Source: Stratiolaelaps scimitus
Lineage: Eukaryota > Arthropoda > Arachnida > Mesostigmata > Laelapidae
NCBI GenBank assembly: GCA_019614645.1
Contig: JABWDB010000067.1
Span: 868,001-932,000 of the forward strand
Length of the DNA: 64,000 bases
Reading direction: 5' to 3'
Positions 13,991 to 27,948 of the stretch are shown here, one piece after another. The notes beneath the pieces are model-generated. The model was not told the origin of the DNA, did no database searches, and worked only from the letters and a program-made list of their open reading frames with translations. Within the stretch, counting starts at the first letter, position 1. Every line of letters begins with the position of its first letter. The position numbers and the translations under genes were made by a program.

Positions 13991-14521
13991 AGAAAATCCT
14001 GCAAGTCAGTAACTACCAGTAACTCACAACGTTATACTTTGCATAATTCCCATTTGAGAAAGCATCTCTAAATCCAATTATTTTAATGTGTTTAGCAACG
14101 TTATTGAAAATACGCAAATCCTATAACCGCAGTGTTTCATAATCGAATTGTATTGAATTCGTCATAGTCTCCACCGCATCAAGCCGTTCTGTTGGAACTG
14201 TGCACTTGTATCATGTATCGGTGTGTAATTAGTATAGCGACAATTGAAATCGAGGTAAGGTCATTTGCAGGTTGTATCGATGACTGGACACTTATTATTA
14301 GGTGCATCAGAAAGCATACTGCTTCTGATTCGTATCCAATCTAGGACAGAAACCTGCGATCTTCAATTCAAGATAATCATTGACCCCTTTTCCTTGACCT
14401 CTTTGGCCCACTGCGAAGCAGCTTCATGCTAATAGATAGATTCCAACTGAATGGATCTGAATAGGTGAAGTCTGAAAAGCTCTCTATGCCAACTTGAAGG
14501 CTGTTTAACGCACCTTCGAGG

Positions 14522-14522
<1 letters not shown>

Positions 14523-14553
<31 letters not shown>
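14523..14553. repeat. (AT)n microsatellite
   Basis: 31 bp, with a second short AT run about 12 bp further. Confidence 0.9.
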
Positions 14554-14555
<2 letters not shown>

Positions 14556-16310
14556 CATTTATATAGATATATATATAGGTGTTTTGCACACGTCGCTTTG
14601 GAAGTTGAAGAAACATTCTTTAAAAGTAACTTCGAGGTTCGTTTTTACTCATATTTTAAGCCTGTGCCTGTTAGTTAACTGTGCACGTGCTATCACTGGT
14701 TGGCCACTTGGTCGATGAGATGAAATAATTAGAAAGAGACATCCGAGTGATCCGAGAGATTCGATAGAAAGCTCGGTTCAATTTCCAAGAGCTGAGAAAC
14801 TCATCAGATTTTTAAATCGAGTTGATCAGCTACATTAATTGCTTGTCCCATTACATCATTCCTTTGCATATGAATAGTAATTAGTATACAATTCCTAAGG
14901 TATTGCTAGATATTCTTGTAAGTCAACCCATTTTTCACAAGAACCCCTAGACTTGACAAGTGCTCTAAGAAACGCTACAGTTGTGCCCGGCCTGCCGCTG
15001 TTAATAATAATCCATGATAATTCTGCAGATGCTATAATAATGAGAAACAGTAGGATTTGCACTATTTGCTATTCGATAGTCAACTATTATATTAATATTA
15101 TTATTATTAATATATAATGACACTCGGCTCTGATAGTTTCACCTTCCACTTCACAAAGAGCTATATAATTATAATGATTGTCGATCATTTCTCGTTAATA
15201 AATATCAGAATTTCATCCTAGAATTGTAGGAATAATTCGAATCGTATGTATTCATATGATATTTACTTCACAGGCCTAACTATAGACCACAAAAGCAGAG
15301 GCGGAGCCATCCAAAATTGACAAATGATTACTGCGTTTGCGTGTGTCAACTCAATGAAAGAGGAAGGCTCTATCGTCAAATGATGATAATTGAATAAATT
15401 ACCGTGAGAGCTAACGAAACGAAGGTATTAATTAATACAAAAATCATTATAATGATAATTACGATGGTGATAGTCAAACAGATGCGATCAACTAATATTT
15501 TGCAGTTCAAGGGTCGGTCACCCGACAAAATTTTTCTTAGTCCCCCCTACGCTCTCCTTGTCTCTGTTTTTTTTCACTAATTTCACCATGTTTTGACAAC
15601 TATAGGGTGCACGTATGGATTAGATCTGTCTGCATATATATATATTTAACTTGTCTTGTATAACCTGTGTAAAATTTGTCGACCCGTCCTGTTTATGACT
15701 GATGAGGCGCCCAATTTTTATCGCCTTGAATGTTGGCCAAACAAACACTGTGGCGTAAGTATAGCTGCTGTTGGCTGACCGGCTCGCTGTCAGTATCCTT
15801 CTACAACTAAACATCACTGGGTTCGGGCCAATGGTACACGCTCCGCTGGAGACCTTCAAAAACAGAGGGGGGGCAAGCGGATTGCTGTTATAGAGATAGA
15901 TAGACACGCACGCACAACAACAACAACAACTGCCGCCGCCGCCGCCTCCACCTGAACAAGCATAAGCCCCCGGTCATTCATTCCGTCACTCCCGCGCTCG
16001 CATCATCAGTATCAGCAACATCCCCATCATCAAACGACATCGTCACCCCAAACTGTCAGATCTGCCTCACAGCTTCTGGCTGTCTCATAACTTTCTAGCA
16101 ATAGACACATACACACACACACACACAGACAGACAAGAGTGGCACACAAGAAGCACATACGAACTATCTTCTTCGGCCAGTGCTGGTGAAATAGCAGCAT
16201 CAAGCACAACAGCAACAACAACAACGAATACAAGGAATAATAACACGAGTCAAAAAAATCACGTGTGACACCATCAGTGTGTGGCTGGTTGCTTGCTTCG
16301 TCCGTTCGTC

Positions 16311-16347
16311 AGTTGGTTGGTTGGTTGGTTGGGTGGTTGGTTGGTGG
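16311..16347. repeat. (GGTT)n tetranucleotide repeat
   Basis: About eight GTTG/GGTT units with minor interruptions. Confidence 0.85.
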
Positions 16348-17985
16348 TCAGATTTTAGAACGAGCAGAATAGGCAGAAGCTATTCACTCGTTTGCCGCTG
16401 TCGTCGCTCCCGTTGATGGTGTCAACAGTTGACCGATGCCTACGAAAAGGGAAATGAATGTGTCGTAGCCACATTTTAACGGCTGATACTCGTGAAATAC
16501 TCGGGCCCCAAAGGAACGCGATGGCGGTCAACCTCATACTCTGCCTTTCACTAGCCCACTTGTGATAGTGAACTTTTGGCTTTTATTTTTAGATGGACAC
16601 TTATACACTACCACCGTTCTAATATGAAGCATAGCATCACTTGTATAGTGGACGAGGAGGACGAGGGGTTGTCTTTGGCAATAGCTGATGCTGCTGTCCC
16701 AAACTGTGACTGATTGACACCTTTCAAAATGTAGTAAACTAAATCTGCTTTGCGATATCGACTGCGTTCATATGTGCAGACGATGCCCCCGTGTCAGTAT
16801 GGCTATTACTTCTACGATTTCGATGGCTCAGTACGGTCAACAAGATTGAGTCATTTAAACGCTTTGCCTTTTGGAATACGCTTGGATTTACAAAAGACTG
16901 AGTCGATCGAGTTGATGGTGGTTATTTGTTAGTTTCATTTATGGCTTGTGGCCATATGAATGAAATTATTGTACTATTATGAGCAGTAAGAAAAGACCAC
17001 TTTGTTTGTTTTTGCTTAGTTGAACTAAATGGTAATTTGTAAGAAGTTCGCACACGGTTAATCCGGTCGTTCATTTGCCATAAGGTTGATACCAATTTTG
17101 AATAGAACGTTGATGCTTTCTACAGCATCTGCAGTGACATATATATACATATATCCCAATGGAAAGGCCTACTGCAAGTGACGGCAGTCGAGACCGATTC
17201 GAATAAATTACAGGCATGGGGATACCAGGAACGTTAATAATTAGTTGATAACGATAATAATTGTTGTAATGTAGGTTCGTTGTACAAATTGATTAGTTCA
17301 GTTGACCCATTCTCGGCGATAACTCCCCAATTACCGTAGATCAACTGAGATAGTAGCGCCTCTGATTGAAGTTTACTGGGCCCACTGGATCACCTAGGAT
17401 ACATGTCTTACCTTCGAGGCTTCTTCAAAATGTTTTAAAAAAGTCCGGCTGCCTTACGTTGCCTTGCGCTTCAATCAACCTAATGCTTTGTAGTGGCAGC
17501 AACCCCTCCCTCCTTCTTTAGTTGTGCGAGCATAACCAGACCAAGCTTCAAGTGGTGTTGGACAACGTAAAACGGAACGACTTACCGAACATAGTTACAA
17601 TAGATGGCACCCCTTGACCTAAGAGGATTTCATATATATAATAAAATCATCCTCCGGAGGATTAGTACGTCTCTCGTATCTTTTTTTCTTTCAGGCTGTC
17701 CTTCAGCATAAACACTTTTGCGTAAACTTTGGTACCCTCACGACATGCATCCGAAGGAACACATCGAGTATATTGAGAGGGAAAAGAGTCAAATTGGGAA
17801 TATATTAAATAAGCTTCACATACAATTAACATACCGTTTCAAAAGGTTTTGTAGAGAGAACGTTATTGTTTTGTGTACTGTCGTTGTCAAGGTGGGCTAG
17901 TGAATCCACCATCTAAAGCTGAATTTTTCGAGGTCACCAGAGGCAGTCGAACCTGAAAAGCGGAATTGGCTTTCCCGCTAATGCT

Positions 17986-18125
17986 TCATTTTTTTTGAGA
18001 GGAGGAAATTTTCTTCAAACGCACGGACACCACCGGAGACGTTCGAATCCCCATTATAGTGGGCCAATCCGGTGCAGGGGGAGGGGGTTGACGTGGATGA
18101 CAAAACGCCTCGATCTGAGAGTCTA
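17986..18125 (+). repeat. Dispersed repeat R3, copy a
   Basis: About 130 bp match the minus strand of 32330-32455, from TTTTTTTGAGAGGAGG through AAACGCACGGACACCACC, ATAGTGGGCC and GGGGTTGACGTGGA to GACAAAACGC. The element class is unknown. Confidence 0.7.
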
Positions 18126-20270
18126 TCACTTCCTTAGGGTCAGCTATACGCTTGGCATTACTTCGGTCTCTAGGGAAGGTGTGTAACTGCTCCGGCTAGT
18201 GTTCTATCGACGGATACCTTAGTCTCCTACGACTACTTTGGCTTCCGTGTTGGGATCCTGCTCGGTCACTTAATTCCCGGCCCATGATAGCGTCTCCCGC
18301 TAATCCTATGAATGTCTTGAAGTTCATGGGTCGTTTTTAATGCCAGCTTTCCTTCTATTCTATATAGGATTGACCTTCGATTTCCGATTCAAGGTCACCG
18401 TTGAGACGTGACAGGCATCAGGTCGATTGTGTTGACGCGCCGGTATTGGCGTTAAAATGCTACCGTCCAACTGAACGTAGAGAGAAACGATATCACTGAT
18501 CACAAATACTACTACCAGGTCTGTCAGGGTTACCGGAATTTATTCGCCGACTTTCACAGGGTCGCCTAACTCACCTGAACTTATTTCGGTTGCGATTCGA
18601 ATTACTCAATTTCTCTTAAAGTTGATAGGGATGATATTTTTGAGGTATCTTTACACTATTTCGTATCACAGAACAGATCATATGTGCGCTGAAATTGGCA
18701 ACAAACAGATTTCAGCAACACTCTGCTTGCATATGGCACAATTCAAAAAAAGGATCTATCAGAGATACCATTTATGTGGCGTGAGAGATACCCGCCAGGT
18801 GATGGTTACTGATTTAGCAGCCATTTGTGCTTATTACCCAACACTGATGATTAAATTGTATCGATTTATATCTCGCGTAAATATTGGTGACTCTCATATA
18901 GGAATAACATCTTTACCGACAGTAAAATCATTATGGTAGCGAGATGTATATGTGTATACACACGCATAGCTGGGCAACCCCGTTGACACCAGCGTCATGA
19001 TAGGCTACGCCAAGGAACTGTATCTGTATGTATGAGTGAATATATGTTTAGCTTCGTCTGTGAGAGATGCTACAACTTGGGTGCCTTATTATCAATATAT
19101 CAGTGCGCGATGGGATTGGCTATCATCAGCATCACCACGGGTTGTTCGATGAAATCAAAGGATCACGATGCCGCCAACGACATCGTGGCGGTGGGGATTT
19201 GGGGAGGTATAGAAGGGATGCTTTATCCACTACTGCATTTCGTGCATCTACCAGTGTTGTTCTTGCTGCTGCTGCTGCTGCTGCTGTTGGTATAGTAGTG
19301 ATGGTGTATCTGTACCATGGACGTTCTGCTACCACGTGTGATTGTGCGTGAATGTGTATTTGTCACAGTACGTGCCTTTATCAATACCATTTCGCCAATA
19401 TCATTTCGCTGATGATTTCTTTCTACGATGGTCGAAGCGTCGTCACCCATCGTCAGCGATTTCTCGAACGTGCTCGCTTCTCCTCCCCGACCCGACATCC
19501 TCCTGCTCCTCCTCCTTCATCTGTCCTAGCCTCGTGGAGCTAAACGTTGCGTGAGCCATATCCTCTTCTCTGTTTCTTGTCTCCTGCTCGTTCTGATGTT
19601 CGTCGACGGTCGTCGTCAAAGTCTCATACGAGCACGTAGTGTTAACTGACTGATGAGGAGAGAAGCGAAGAAAATAAAGTTGTTGAGATGCGTAACATGT
19701 TCTATAAAATGATATGTGACCGTCCGAAAGTGTATTTTATTCATCGTTGATGATGATAGGCCAATTTGCCGTGACACAGCTGCGGGCAGTCGCACAACAG
19801 TGGTGGCATCTTCTTCGTCTTACGGTAGCCGGCTAGGCGAGCGAGCGGGCGGTCGAGCGACCACTCGCGCTGGCTTTCGTTCATATTCATCATCAATAGC
19901 GCGGAGCTGCATGAAATAGTTTGGTCGGCAAACTTCACAAATTGATACTTCACAATGGTTTCAGTTGTTTTTTTTTTGTGAAATACCAGCAAGCTTATGA
20001 ATACGTTCGTATTAATGCACGTATTCGTTTGTGCGTAGCCTAACAACGATTTATCGAAATTGTAGCTCGGACCTGAACGTGGAAATGAAAATCGTTTAAA
20101 CATATAAGCGAATATGCTGTTATGAATATGATTAGTTATTTTATAAATTATTTAGTTCCATCATAGAGTGATGGCTACCTTAAATTAGCACAAGATCATC
20201 GGGTTATCCGTTCTAATTGGGTATAGAGGTCTCAAGTCTTGGAGCTCGTCAAGTCGCAGAGTCTCACACT
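18126..20270. other. No supported gene; one triplet-rich block
   Basis: 18126-18960 holds a 105-codon frame (18622-18939) without recognisable features. 19030-19900 is GC-richer, with a CTG run near 19265 and frames open on both strands, again UTR-like. Confidence 0.4.
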
Positions 20271-20346
20271 ACCAGGCAAATACCTTAGTGTGAGGCCTGG
20301 TGTCCATACAGGATTTACCTTTAACCTCTTAAAAAAACAAAAAAAT
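20271..20346 (+). repeat. 3' end of the A-tailed retroposon family, third, diverged copy
   Basis: GGCAAATACCTTAGTGTGAG and GCCTGGTGTCCATACAGGAT match the family. The end differs (TTTACCTTTAACC, then an A-rich tail), perhaps through mixing with a SINE family 1 tail. Confidence 0.5.
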
Positions 20347-20922
20347 CTGAAAGCTACTACTAATTAAAAACTTGGCGTTGGTTTTATAATGATTCTGATT
20401 CCTGTTAGGTAAAAGCCACCAAGTTGATTCTGCTGCTCAGCGGTCGAAAAACCTCTAGCAACCAATTAATAAGCCAGTCCGCTATTCAGTCGACCTAAGC
20501 AAAAGACAACGACACTAAAATACAGGAAGGTAGAAACCTAAACAGAAAATAAACGATCCTCGAAATACAAAGTCACTGCGCACCCTAGGGTAACTCGCTC
20601 ATACAAAAATCAAGTTTAGTAGTATATAACTAGATAGATGGTATAAAGATTATTTCATTGATTGAAAGTTCAGCCAAACGATATAGTTATTAGCCATTAA
20701 ATCGTTCGCATCTATGTGTACCGAAATCGTCGTTTGGCATCAGATGCTTATTTCTCGTACCGTACTTCATGGAGATACTTTAGGTAAAGGAGAATCTTTC
20801 ATATTTAGTTGCTACAGAAATTTAAGATCGAATGTCTTACACTTCCGGCGAGAGTGTTCCGGGGCCCGTAACAACTGATGAAAGCGTGATAATAAGAAAT
20901 AAAAGATTTTATATACCTTCGT

Positions 20923-21165
20923 ATGTCAACCACCTCCGGTTACGCGGTATCCCGTGCGGAGCAGGCCAAGCTACGGAAGTATGGTGCCCTCCAGGCAACT
21001 CACCTCTTCTCCTCTATTGCCTTCGAAACCTTCGGCCCAACCCTCTCACTGCTAATTTCCTCGAAGGGGTCTACAGGATCGTTCCTTCTGCAGCGCCTTT
21101 CCCTCACTGTGCAGAGGCAGAGAGGCAATACCATCTTGCGATATATAATTTCAAAGATAATATAA
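20923..21165 (+). pseudogene. Non-LTR retrotransposon ORF C-terminus, copy A
   Basis: The frame reads SGYAVSRAEQAKLRKYGALQ, then FSSIAFETFGP, and later STGSFLLQRLSLTVQR. The pattern 'EQAK-RKY ... AFET-GP ... TG--LLQRLS--VQR' is the well-known end of many LINE-type pol ORFs, where it follows the reverse transcriptase. The N-terminal pol is absent, so the copy is 5'-truncated or decayed. A second copy of the same family lies at 56325. Confidence 0.7.
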
Positions 21166-21230
21166 AGATTCGAAATTCCGGGTTTCGAAGCCATACTATT
21201 ACCTTGCCTAATTCACTAACCACTATATAA

Positions 21231-24150
21231 GAAATTCGCGGTGGTTGTATACCATAGTAGAAGTGTACTCATCTACTGGCCGAGTTTGGCTGTTTGTAGC
21301 GATAACAACAACAATGAGTAACAAAATTAAAAAGTGTTAATTGAACACATCGTGGAATGGTAACTTAGCTACAATCGATACCTCATCAAAGCGACGATAT
21401 AATTATATTATCAGAGCGCCTCACAGCCGTCGAGCAGATAGAGCCAATAACAAGGTAATAATGACACATTCCGTTAGCCGCGAATCACTAGCGTCGTCAG
21501 AGCCACATCATCACGGAGAAAACTCGTATAGAAAAAGGCGCTTTTAATCTGTTCTGGTGTACTACGGTGCGTATCGAGGAGCATTATTTTGTGGAAAAAT
21601 ATAACTAGAATCAGCCAAACTGGGCTGCTGCTGCTGGGCTAATAAAGGGTTATGTAGCTGGCGGAACCAGATGGGAGTATTTCGTGGACATTTTATGATA
21701 GCCCCTATCATTACAGAAGCGTTGCCTGGGAAAAGTCTGCAAACAACTAGGCCCCTATGTAAATTATGCCTGCAGTAGTTGGATTCGTCGGATCTATCGA
21801 AACTAACTTCTTTTTATTACTCCGAAATAAAATGCGTCACTAATTCAGTTGTTCAAGTTGCCTTTGCTTTGACAAAGACTTCTTGCGTCCCCCCATGATG
21901 AGGCGGGTCTCCGTGTTCCGTCGAAATTTACCCCCAGGTCGTTCTGGATTCTTCTGTCGATAGCAGTACTGATTTTTAACGGCAAAGACACTGTTGGGTG
22001 GTACCTATACATTTGAATATTGTGGTTTTAGAGGACTTCTCCTTTTAAAATTGCACTCCGCTCCGACCGAACCATTGTTTAGCCATAGGTTTCTGACTAC
22101 GGCTTCAAAAATCCTTTAGTATAACATGAGAGATATTATTTTAACTAAACTTCTCAAATACGCGCGTGTTTAATTTTAGCTATATTATTGGTGGCTGTAT
22201 ATATTGACAAACACTGTATATGAGTCTTGTTGAAGCATGTATTTTGTTGTACTTATCTATTTGACTGTCGAAATTAATAATTTGTTGTCACCTTACCTCT
22301 GGATAAGATAACAGTAACTATCTCTTCTCTACATCTTATGGACACAGCACCCAGACGGGTTGGATGAGAAGCTCCAACTAATCCACTGTTGTTGAACTGT
22401 ATATTTCGATTTTGTCGAATGGAACAAGCGATTGTTGTTCTCATGTTCCACGTGTGAATGTCTATCGTCGTCAAATATATTTGGCATTTCTGAACAATTC
22501 TGCAAAGTGAGTGCGTTTTAACTCAAGTGAATTGTGTGTGTCTAAACTAACGTCCTCAATAACTAGAAGTTATCGAGTCCAATTTCATATCTTCGAGCAC
22601 AGCACCGTGTATCTTCATACGTCTATAACAACACACTGTGCACAACCTTATGTCGTATTTTCAGTACTTAAAACAGCCTCCTAGTTTGTCGCACGAAGTC
22701 GAGACTCAATTTTTCAATATGACCATGCATGATAAACAAATAAACTAACCTATCTTCAGTTTATACTTTCGATTATAGCATAATTCGCCAACCATAGGAA
22801 CCTGAGCGTCGCGTGCAGGCAAACCAAAATAACCTTGATTATAACATTTTGGCGTATTTAACAATTTATTTATGATACATTTGTAAGGTATTTTCTATTT
22901 GTGTTTCAATCAACAGCACGATGACAAAGTTACGTTTGCAAACGTTTTGTGAAGCGCTAATATGCTGCATTTCTAAAGGAAAGATACGCTAAATACTTCT
23001 AAAAACTTGAAAATACTGACATTGGCCGTGGCTCGAGTGCGCTGTCCGCAGACGAATCCTGGAGTCGCCTTCGGCATTCTATTCTATTATATTAGTGGAG
23101 CTAGGTAGATTATTCTACGGCGTCTCAAAAGGCCTTTTAAGACGCCCCCTGTGTTGAGTATTTAGGAGGCGGCGATGGACCACCCACTGCTGAATTTTAT
23201 ATAAATCCTGCTGAAACGCGATAGCTTGGTTAGGCTTAGAAGAAAAAAGTGGATTTTGCAAGAGCCCATCTCATCCGATAGTGATAGATGAGACTTCCTG
23301 ACAGGAAAGCCTTGTGAAAGGCTTTGTTTTACTATGAATAGCGCGAGATGCTAAGAAACGCATAGAACTTTAGAATATAAATGACATAAGCGACGATCAT
23401 TATGACAACGTATCGTTGCATGTTCTGAATTGTGTCCGCTCCATGTGACGTTACTTACAAAATTCTAAACGATGTAATAGTATCCTACCTTTTCTATATT
23501 ATATAACGTTATGTACACACACCTTAAGTATCATTTCGATTGTCCTTTGAGCACTTTAGTTCAAGAATGAATAACTGAATAAAAACTGAATTGAACTGTA
23601 TTCTTTTAAGATATTTAGTTAAGTTGATAAAATTAAAAATAATAATGGCGGGAGAGCATTAATTTAAATGAGGTGTTGAATTTAGCAACACTCTTTTCTT
23701 TCAGGGGACCATTATAGTCGCAGGTAGAATTGCTTGGTGGTTCTTCATTTTGTTTACTAGCGATTGAGAAAGTTGTCTATTCGGACCATCAAATCTTATT
23801 TAGCAACTAGAATTGATAACGTTTTTATAGTGAGTCCCATAATGCGGTCCGTTTGCCTACGGTGGCTCTGGAACGATACTGGCCGTCGCACAGGGCCGCC
23901 CCGTGGCATACCCCGCTCAGCTTTGCGCCCTTAGCCTGAGCTGTCTCCTTCTGTGAAATGTCTGGCCGAGACTCTCAAATAATGGGATCATTTGGGGATA
24001 CACTCCTACCGAAATGCTACGCGGCGATCCTCCGTCTTATAGAGTTAAGGTGTTCTATCGAGGTGTTTACTGTTATTATATATATTTAACTCGTGTGAAT
24101 AAAAAGAGATATATATATATATATAAGTCTTGATTTCTTCCCCTCCTGTG
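21231..24150. other. No supported gene
   Basis: AT-rich DNA with only short frames and no recognised repeat. Confidence 0.5.
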
Positions 24151-24299
24151 CTATGGGTTCCCTATTTGAGGTGGCGACTTCAGAGCGATACTTTGGCACG
24201 TCGAGATCATCTAGAACAATGGTCACAGGGCCGTTTTCAGCAGGCGACGTAGAGAATTCTGTTGCTAGAGACTCTTTCAAAGAATCGAACCTTTTTTTC

Positions 24300-24584
24300 C
24301 ACTTGTCACTTGCTACACGATTTATGTGGCCGTTCTATCTTTTTTGGATGTGCAAGGGTGTCATTCCACAAGAGTGTATTTACTTTCCTATCATCGCGGA
24401 TTCCAATAGCTCTGTTCGTCGCACTACTCGGTTTGTGATGCCATTTATTATCAGAGATTTTAGTCGCCACGCGCCTGCCAACCGTCTACCAACAGTCTGG
24501 GGTTCACTTCCTCCTGAGATTCTGTGTCTCATCTCAGGAAAACAGTTTACCTGTGTACTAAAGAAATTTGTAAAGAATCAGTAA
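24300..24584 (+). pseudogene. Probable LINE pol C-terminal fragment
   Basis: The last 95 codons of a 143-codon frame read RRTTRFVMPFIIRDFSRHAP, then ANRLPTVWGSLPPEI and end LKKFVKNQ. The order 'R-TR--VPF-R ... NR-P--WNSLP-EI ... F---LKKF' is typical of the very end of jockey- or L2-type pol ORFs. The reverse transcriptase itself is not present. I am unsure of the clade. A short unrelated coding frame is a possible alternative. Confidence 0.45.
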
Positions 24585-24668
24585 TTATATGTTGCCGTTC
24601 GGATTGTATGCCTGTATACTATATATTTGTCTTGTAAATTTTAAACTGCTGTGACGGACCTTGGATAG

Positions 24669-24669
<1 letters not shown>

Positions 24670-24713
<44 letters not shown>
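24670..24713. repeat. (CT)n microsatellite
   Basis: 44 bp of uninterrupted CT repeats. Confidence 0.95.
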
Positions 24714-24716
<3 letters not shown>

Positions 24717-26294
24717 GTAGGCTTATCTTTACTCTATCGTTTTACGAGAAATAAATTTTGTATAATTGCGCTTCCGTTAGATAATAGATCACAAATGAAT
24801 GAATGGATACCACCATTGATACCAAGCAGCCCAGAGGCTCAATAAAAATTTACTACCTCCATTCACGGAAAACCTGCGCTGAATACGTAACAACCTTGGA
24901 AAATCAAATCGGGCTTGTTTGGCAACGATTAATCTACAGTCCAGCTGACGATAATTCCTTGACTTCGTTAATCCTAACCAGAACGTTAGATATATATGAA
25001 TAGTTATGAGGCGGCGATTGCCCATACCTATGAATCATATCGATTGTGTCTAGGAGTCAGGTGCCAAGAGTAAGATCAATATAAATAAATACGGTGTGGC
25101 TCTAAAGTCCTATCGGTTACGCGTCAATCTTAATTGCCTCTGAGGGTTAAACATATTAAAACTTGTAATCACTTTGGATGACTCAACGACGGATCTCTCT
25201 CTCTCTCTCCGTAGACGGACCACGTTGCCGGGTAGCCCACGTCCATTTATCATTTCATTCTCATATATCGTAAATATGCCGTCGAGTAAGAACGTGATTT
25301 ATAATCATTGATCGTTTGCTAGGATGATTAAAAGTAGCCTATGATAGACACTATATATTAGATCAAAAATAAATTAATTTCCGCAACTCTGAACTGCTCC
25401 CATTTTAGCGAGTTTCCATGGTAGCAGTTTATTGTGTGATCAGCTTAAGGCGACCGAAACATTCCCCCATGGAAAACTGCCTCTTCATTGCTTCCGCTAT
25501 GGAGAATGTGCACCTGAGGCCACTTCGATTCTACTATGTGGAGTTGAAAGGCTGGATAGATTTTACTGAAACTGATTGAATTGAAAGCAGTTAGTTTTAC
25601 TCAGTGAACGTATCATTTCGACTACATGTGGCTTTAGCGAAGTGGGAAACTCTGACAAGCCTCAAATGGGAAATTCCTGCAATACCCGGCTTACGGCGCA
25701 GACGCTGCTTCTGTTCAGATATGTTCAGATTCATGTTGCAGGGCCTGAAAAGCAAGCGGCTCAAAACCGAGGCAAATGTCCAAAAGTGAATCTATGAACT
25801 GATGTGTCCCCAAGGGCGACCCTTCCTTTTGTCGAATAGCTTCCATCTGCTGCCCGAATGGCGAATAAAGGCCATAGAAGAAACTCAAGGGAAAATTCTC
25901 GATACTAGGCGCGGTTAGTCCCTCTAAAAGTTAACAGCCCTTAAATTAACTGAAAAAACGGGAATTACTTTATTTCCATCCCAAATTATTTTTCTTAATA
26001 CAGTTGAAATTTTAAATACAATTCGTACCACCGTTAATCAGCCTACATAAAATGATCTGCTGCAAAATATCAACACCTTTCAAAGCTTTACAAAGGCGAG
26101 AATAATCAAAAATAAAAGCAAAACAAAACATTGATCGTTTGGATGGTTGCTTTCTACATCCTTTGCCTATAAGTTGGATGGCCAACCTCCTCTATTGTAA
26201 TGTTCCTAGTTTCTGAAACTTGACAAGGTGGTCATGTTGATTGTATAGAAATAGCGACTTGAACTGGAGAATAATAATATTATAACTATAACGA

Positions 26295-26358
26295 GTAAGG
26301 TAAGGTAAGGATTTATTGGTTTATTGAAGGAGCTGCAATTTTCAATTGCTTAAGCTCT
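26295..26358 (-). repeat. SINE family 1, copy b (tail)
   Basis: A minus-strand copy of the family tail: GTAAGGTAAGGTAAGG, then TTTATTGGTTTATTGAAGGA, through AAGCTCT. Only the 3' part is present, so it is 5'-truncated. Confidence 0.7.
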
Positions 26359-26965
26359 ATATATAAGTATAATAATACTCTTCCTATAACGAATATTATG
26401 CTTAAAAGTGTAATAATAGGAGTGCAGTTCGTAGCATTGTACGACTTTGTCTCCTTCAAACATAACAATCCCTCAGCGGTGATGGCTACATGCAAAGTTG
26501 GCCCGATGGACGGCATATGTATGTTAAGTGATATGTGGACACGCCGGTTGATGGCCAATGGCAACTTCTATAAATAGGTGAGTGATAATATATCGAAATG
26601 TCGTTGTGATCAAAATGTTTGACCTTCAAACGTTATATAACGTCCCTTGGAGAAAGGATGACAATCTCTCTGCGTCTACAATATTCTCTAGAGTCATAGT
26701 TTAACATCATAGACTATACGTCCACATGGATATGTCCACCTGACACATAATGCAAGTGGGGCAACGTTGAGTGACGCATTGATCATCATTTGCAACTGCT
26801 TATTGACTACTACAATGTGTCAAAACAGGTAAACCAAATGTATGTGCGAGAATCACGATATTTATGTTTATTTAGCCATCCTTGGGGGACTCAAATGTGA
26901 TTGCATCTGACGGAATATTTTATTGTGGGAGTTGCATTCGAGCTCGGTGCGAACGGCACACATGT

Positions 26966-26969
<4 letters not shown>

Positions 26970-27007
<38 letters not shown>

Positions 27008-27008
27008 T
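26970..27008. repeat. (AT)n microsatellite
   Basis: AT repeats with one phase slip at 27000. Confidence 0.9.
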
Positions 27009-27217
27009 GTATTACTGTACGGTGGGAATATGAAGATAAACTAGTCATATTTACGGAACGAGTGTGGCCGTGAGCGGTGTTGAGCAACAGCCAGAAGAAG
27101 TGAACGGGTCATCGACCAGTCAGATCTGACCGGATCGAGAAATACTGGTTACAATCACCGATCTAATCACCTTGTCGGAATGCTCGACGTCTCCCAAAGC
27201 GAACCCTCTAGGCAGGC

Positions 27218-27312
27218 CTGCCACAGAGGCGCTACACATGATCCGACAGATCATCGGTCCTACAGACCGATGAGCCTGACTAATTGTTATCGAAAACTAG
27301 CAAAAGAACAAC
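27218..27312 (+). pseudogene. Reverse transcriptase motif fragment (LINE)
   Basis: DPTDHRSYRPMSLTNCYRKL fits the first conserved reverse transcriptase motif of non-LTR elements ('NY RPISLT---KL-E'). The similarity ends within about 25 residues and the frame continues into unrelated sequence, so only a scrap remains. Confidence 0.5.
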
Positions 27313-27322
27313 ACAGATGTTA

Positions 27323-27600
27323 TCATTGTTCAACGAGAAGCGCGAGTTTCTTGACGTTGTTCAGTGAATCGATGAATCGGACGAGAACCAACCTGATGAT
27401 TTGCACTCCAGCCAGCTCCGCCCCAAAGAACGCATCTGCCACAAAGGGGATCTCAAGAATCAGGAAATTTCTCGCTGCAATAACGATGCCTTTCCGATAT
27501 TGTGAATTTTGCAGTTCACGTACGACTTTCGATTTTACGGCATGTAATCCTTTAGTATCAATACAACCATACAAGAGAATGCAGGCTATTCTGAAATTTC
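27323..27600 (-). other. Unassigned open frame
   Basis: A minus-strand frame, open from just after a TGA, reads GCIDTKGLHAVKSKVVRELQ, then IVIAARNFLILEIPFVADAF and LVRFIDSLNNVKKLALLVEQ. The composition is protein-like, but no start codon, splice site or family was recognised. The plus strand just upstream holds a reverse transcriptase scrap, so transposon origin is possible. Confidence 0.25.
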
Positions 27601-27885
27601 AAAAAGAGCATTGCGATCTTTCCTCCATCCCGCTCTGTCTGATTCCATCTGATTTTCATGGATCAGTTCTCCTGGTGGCTGTTCGAAATTTATTCCCTTG
27701 CTGTTCCCGTCCTATTTGAATATTGTCGCCTGTCGACCATTTCATGTTCAAGGCTATTTCGTTTGGAACTTCTTATATACCTCCAACACTATTTAGGTCT
27801 GCACTTGAAGGTTACTATTCTAAATATCACTCGTTTCATAAGTATATAAATTACTCACTCTGTATGTATATAAAGTAGTTGTGTG

Positions 27886-27896
27886 TTTGCCATATA

Positions 27897-27943
<47 letters not shown>

Positions 27944-27948
27944 GGCAA
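27886..27948. repeat. (AT)n hairpin with unique ends
   Basis: TTTGCCATATATATATGTAT at the left and its mirror complement ATATATATATGGCAAA at the right enclose AT repeats, so the whole tract is one palindrome. Confidence 0.8.

Larger units (their letters stand above)
13991..17985. other. No supported gene; one triplet-rich block
   Basis: The part at about 15900-16560 is GC-richer with CAA, GCC, GGTT and CA repeats, like the block at 13220. The rest is AT-rich with no recognised content. Confidence 0.4.
24585..27185. other. No supported gene
   Basis: Holds the 44-bp (CT)n run, SINE copy b and an (AT)n run. Nothing else is recognised. Confidence 0.5.
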
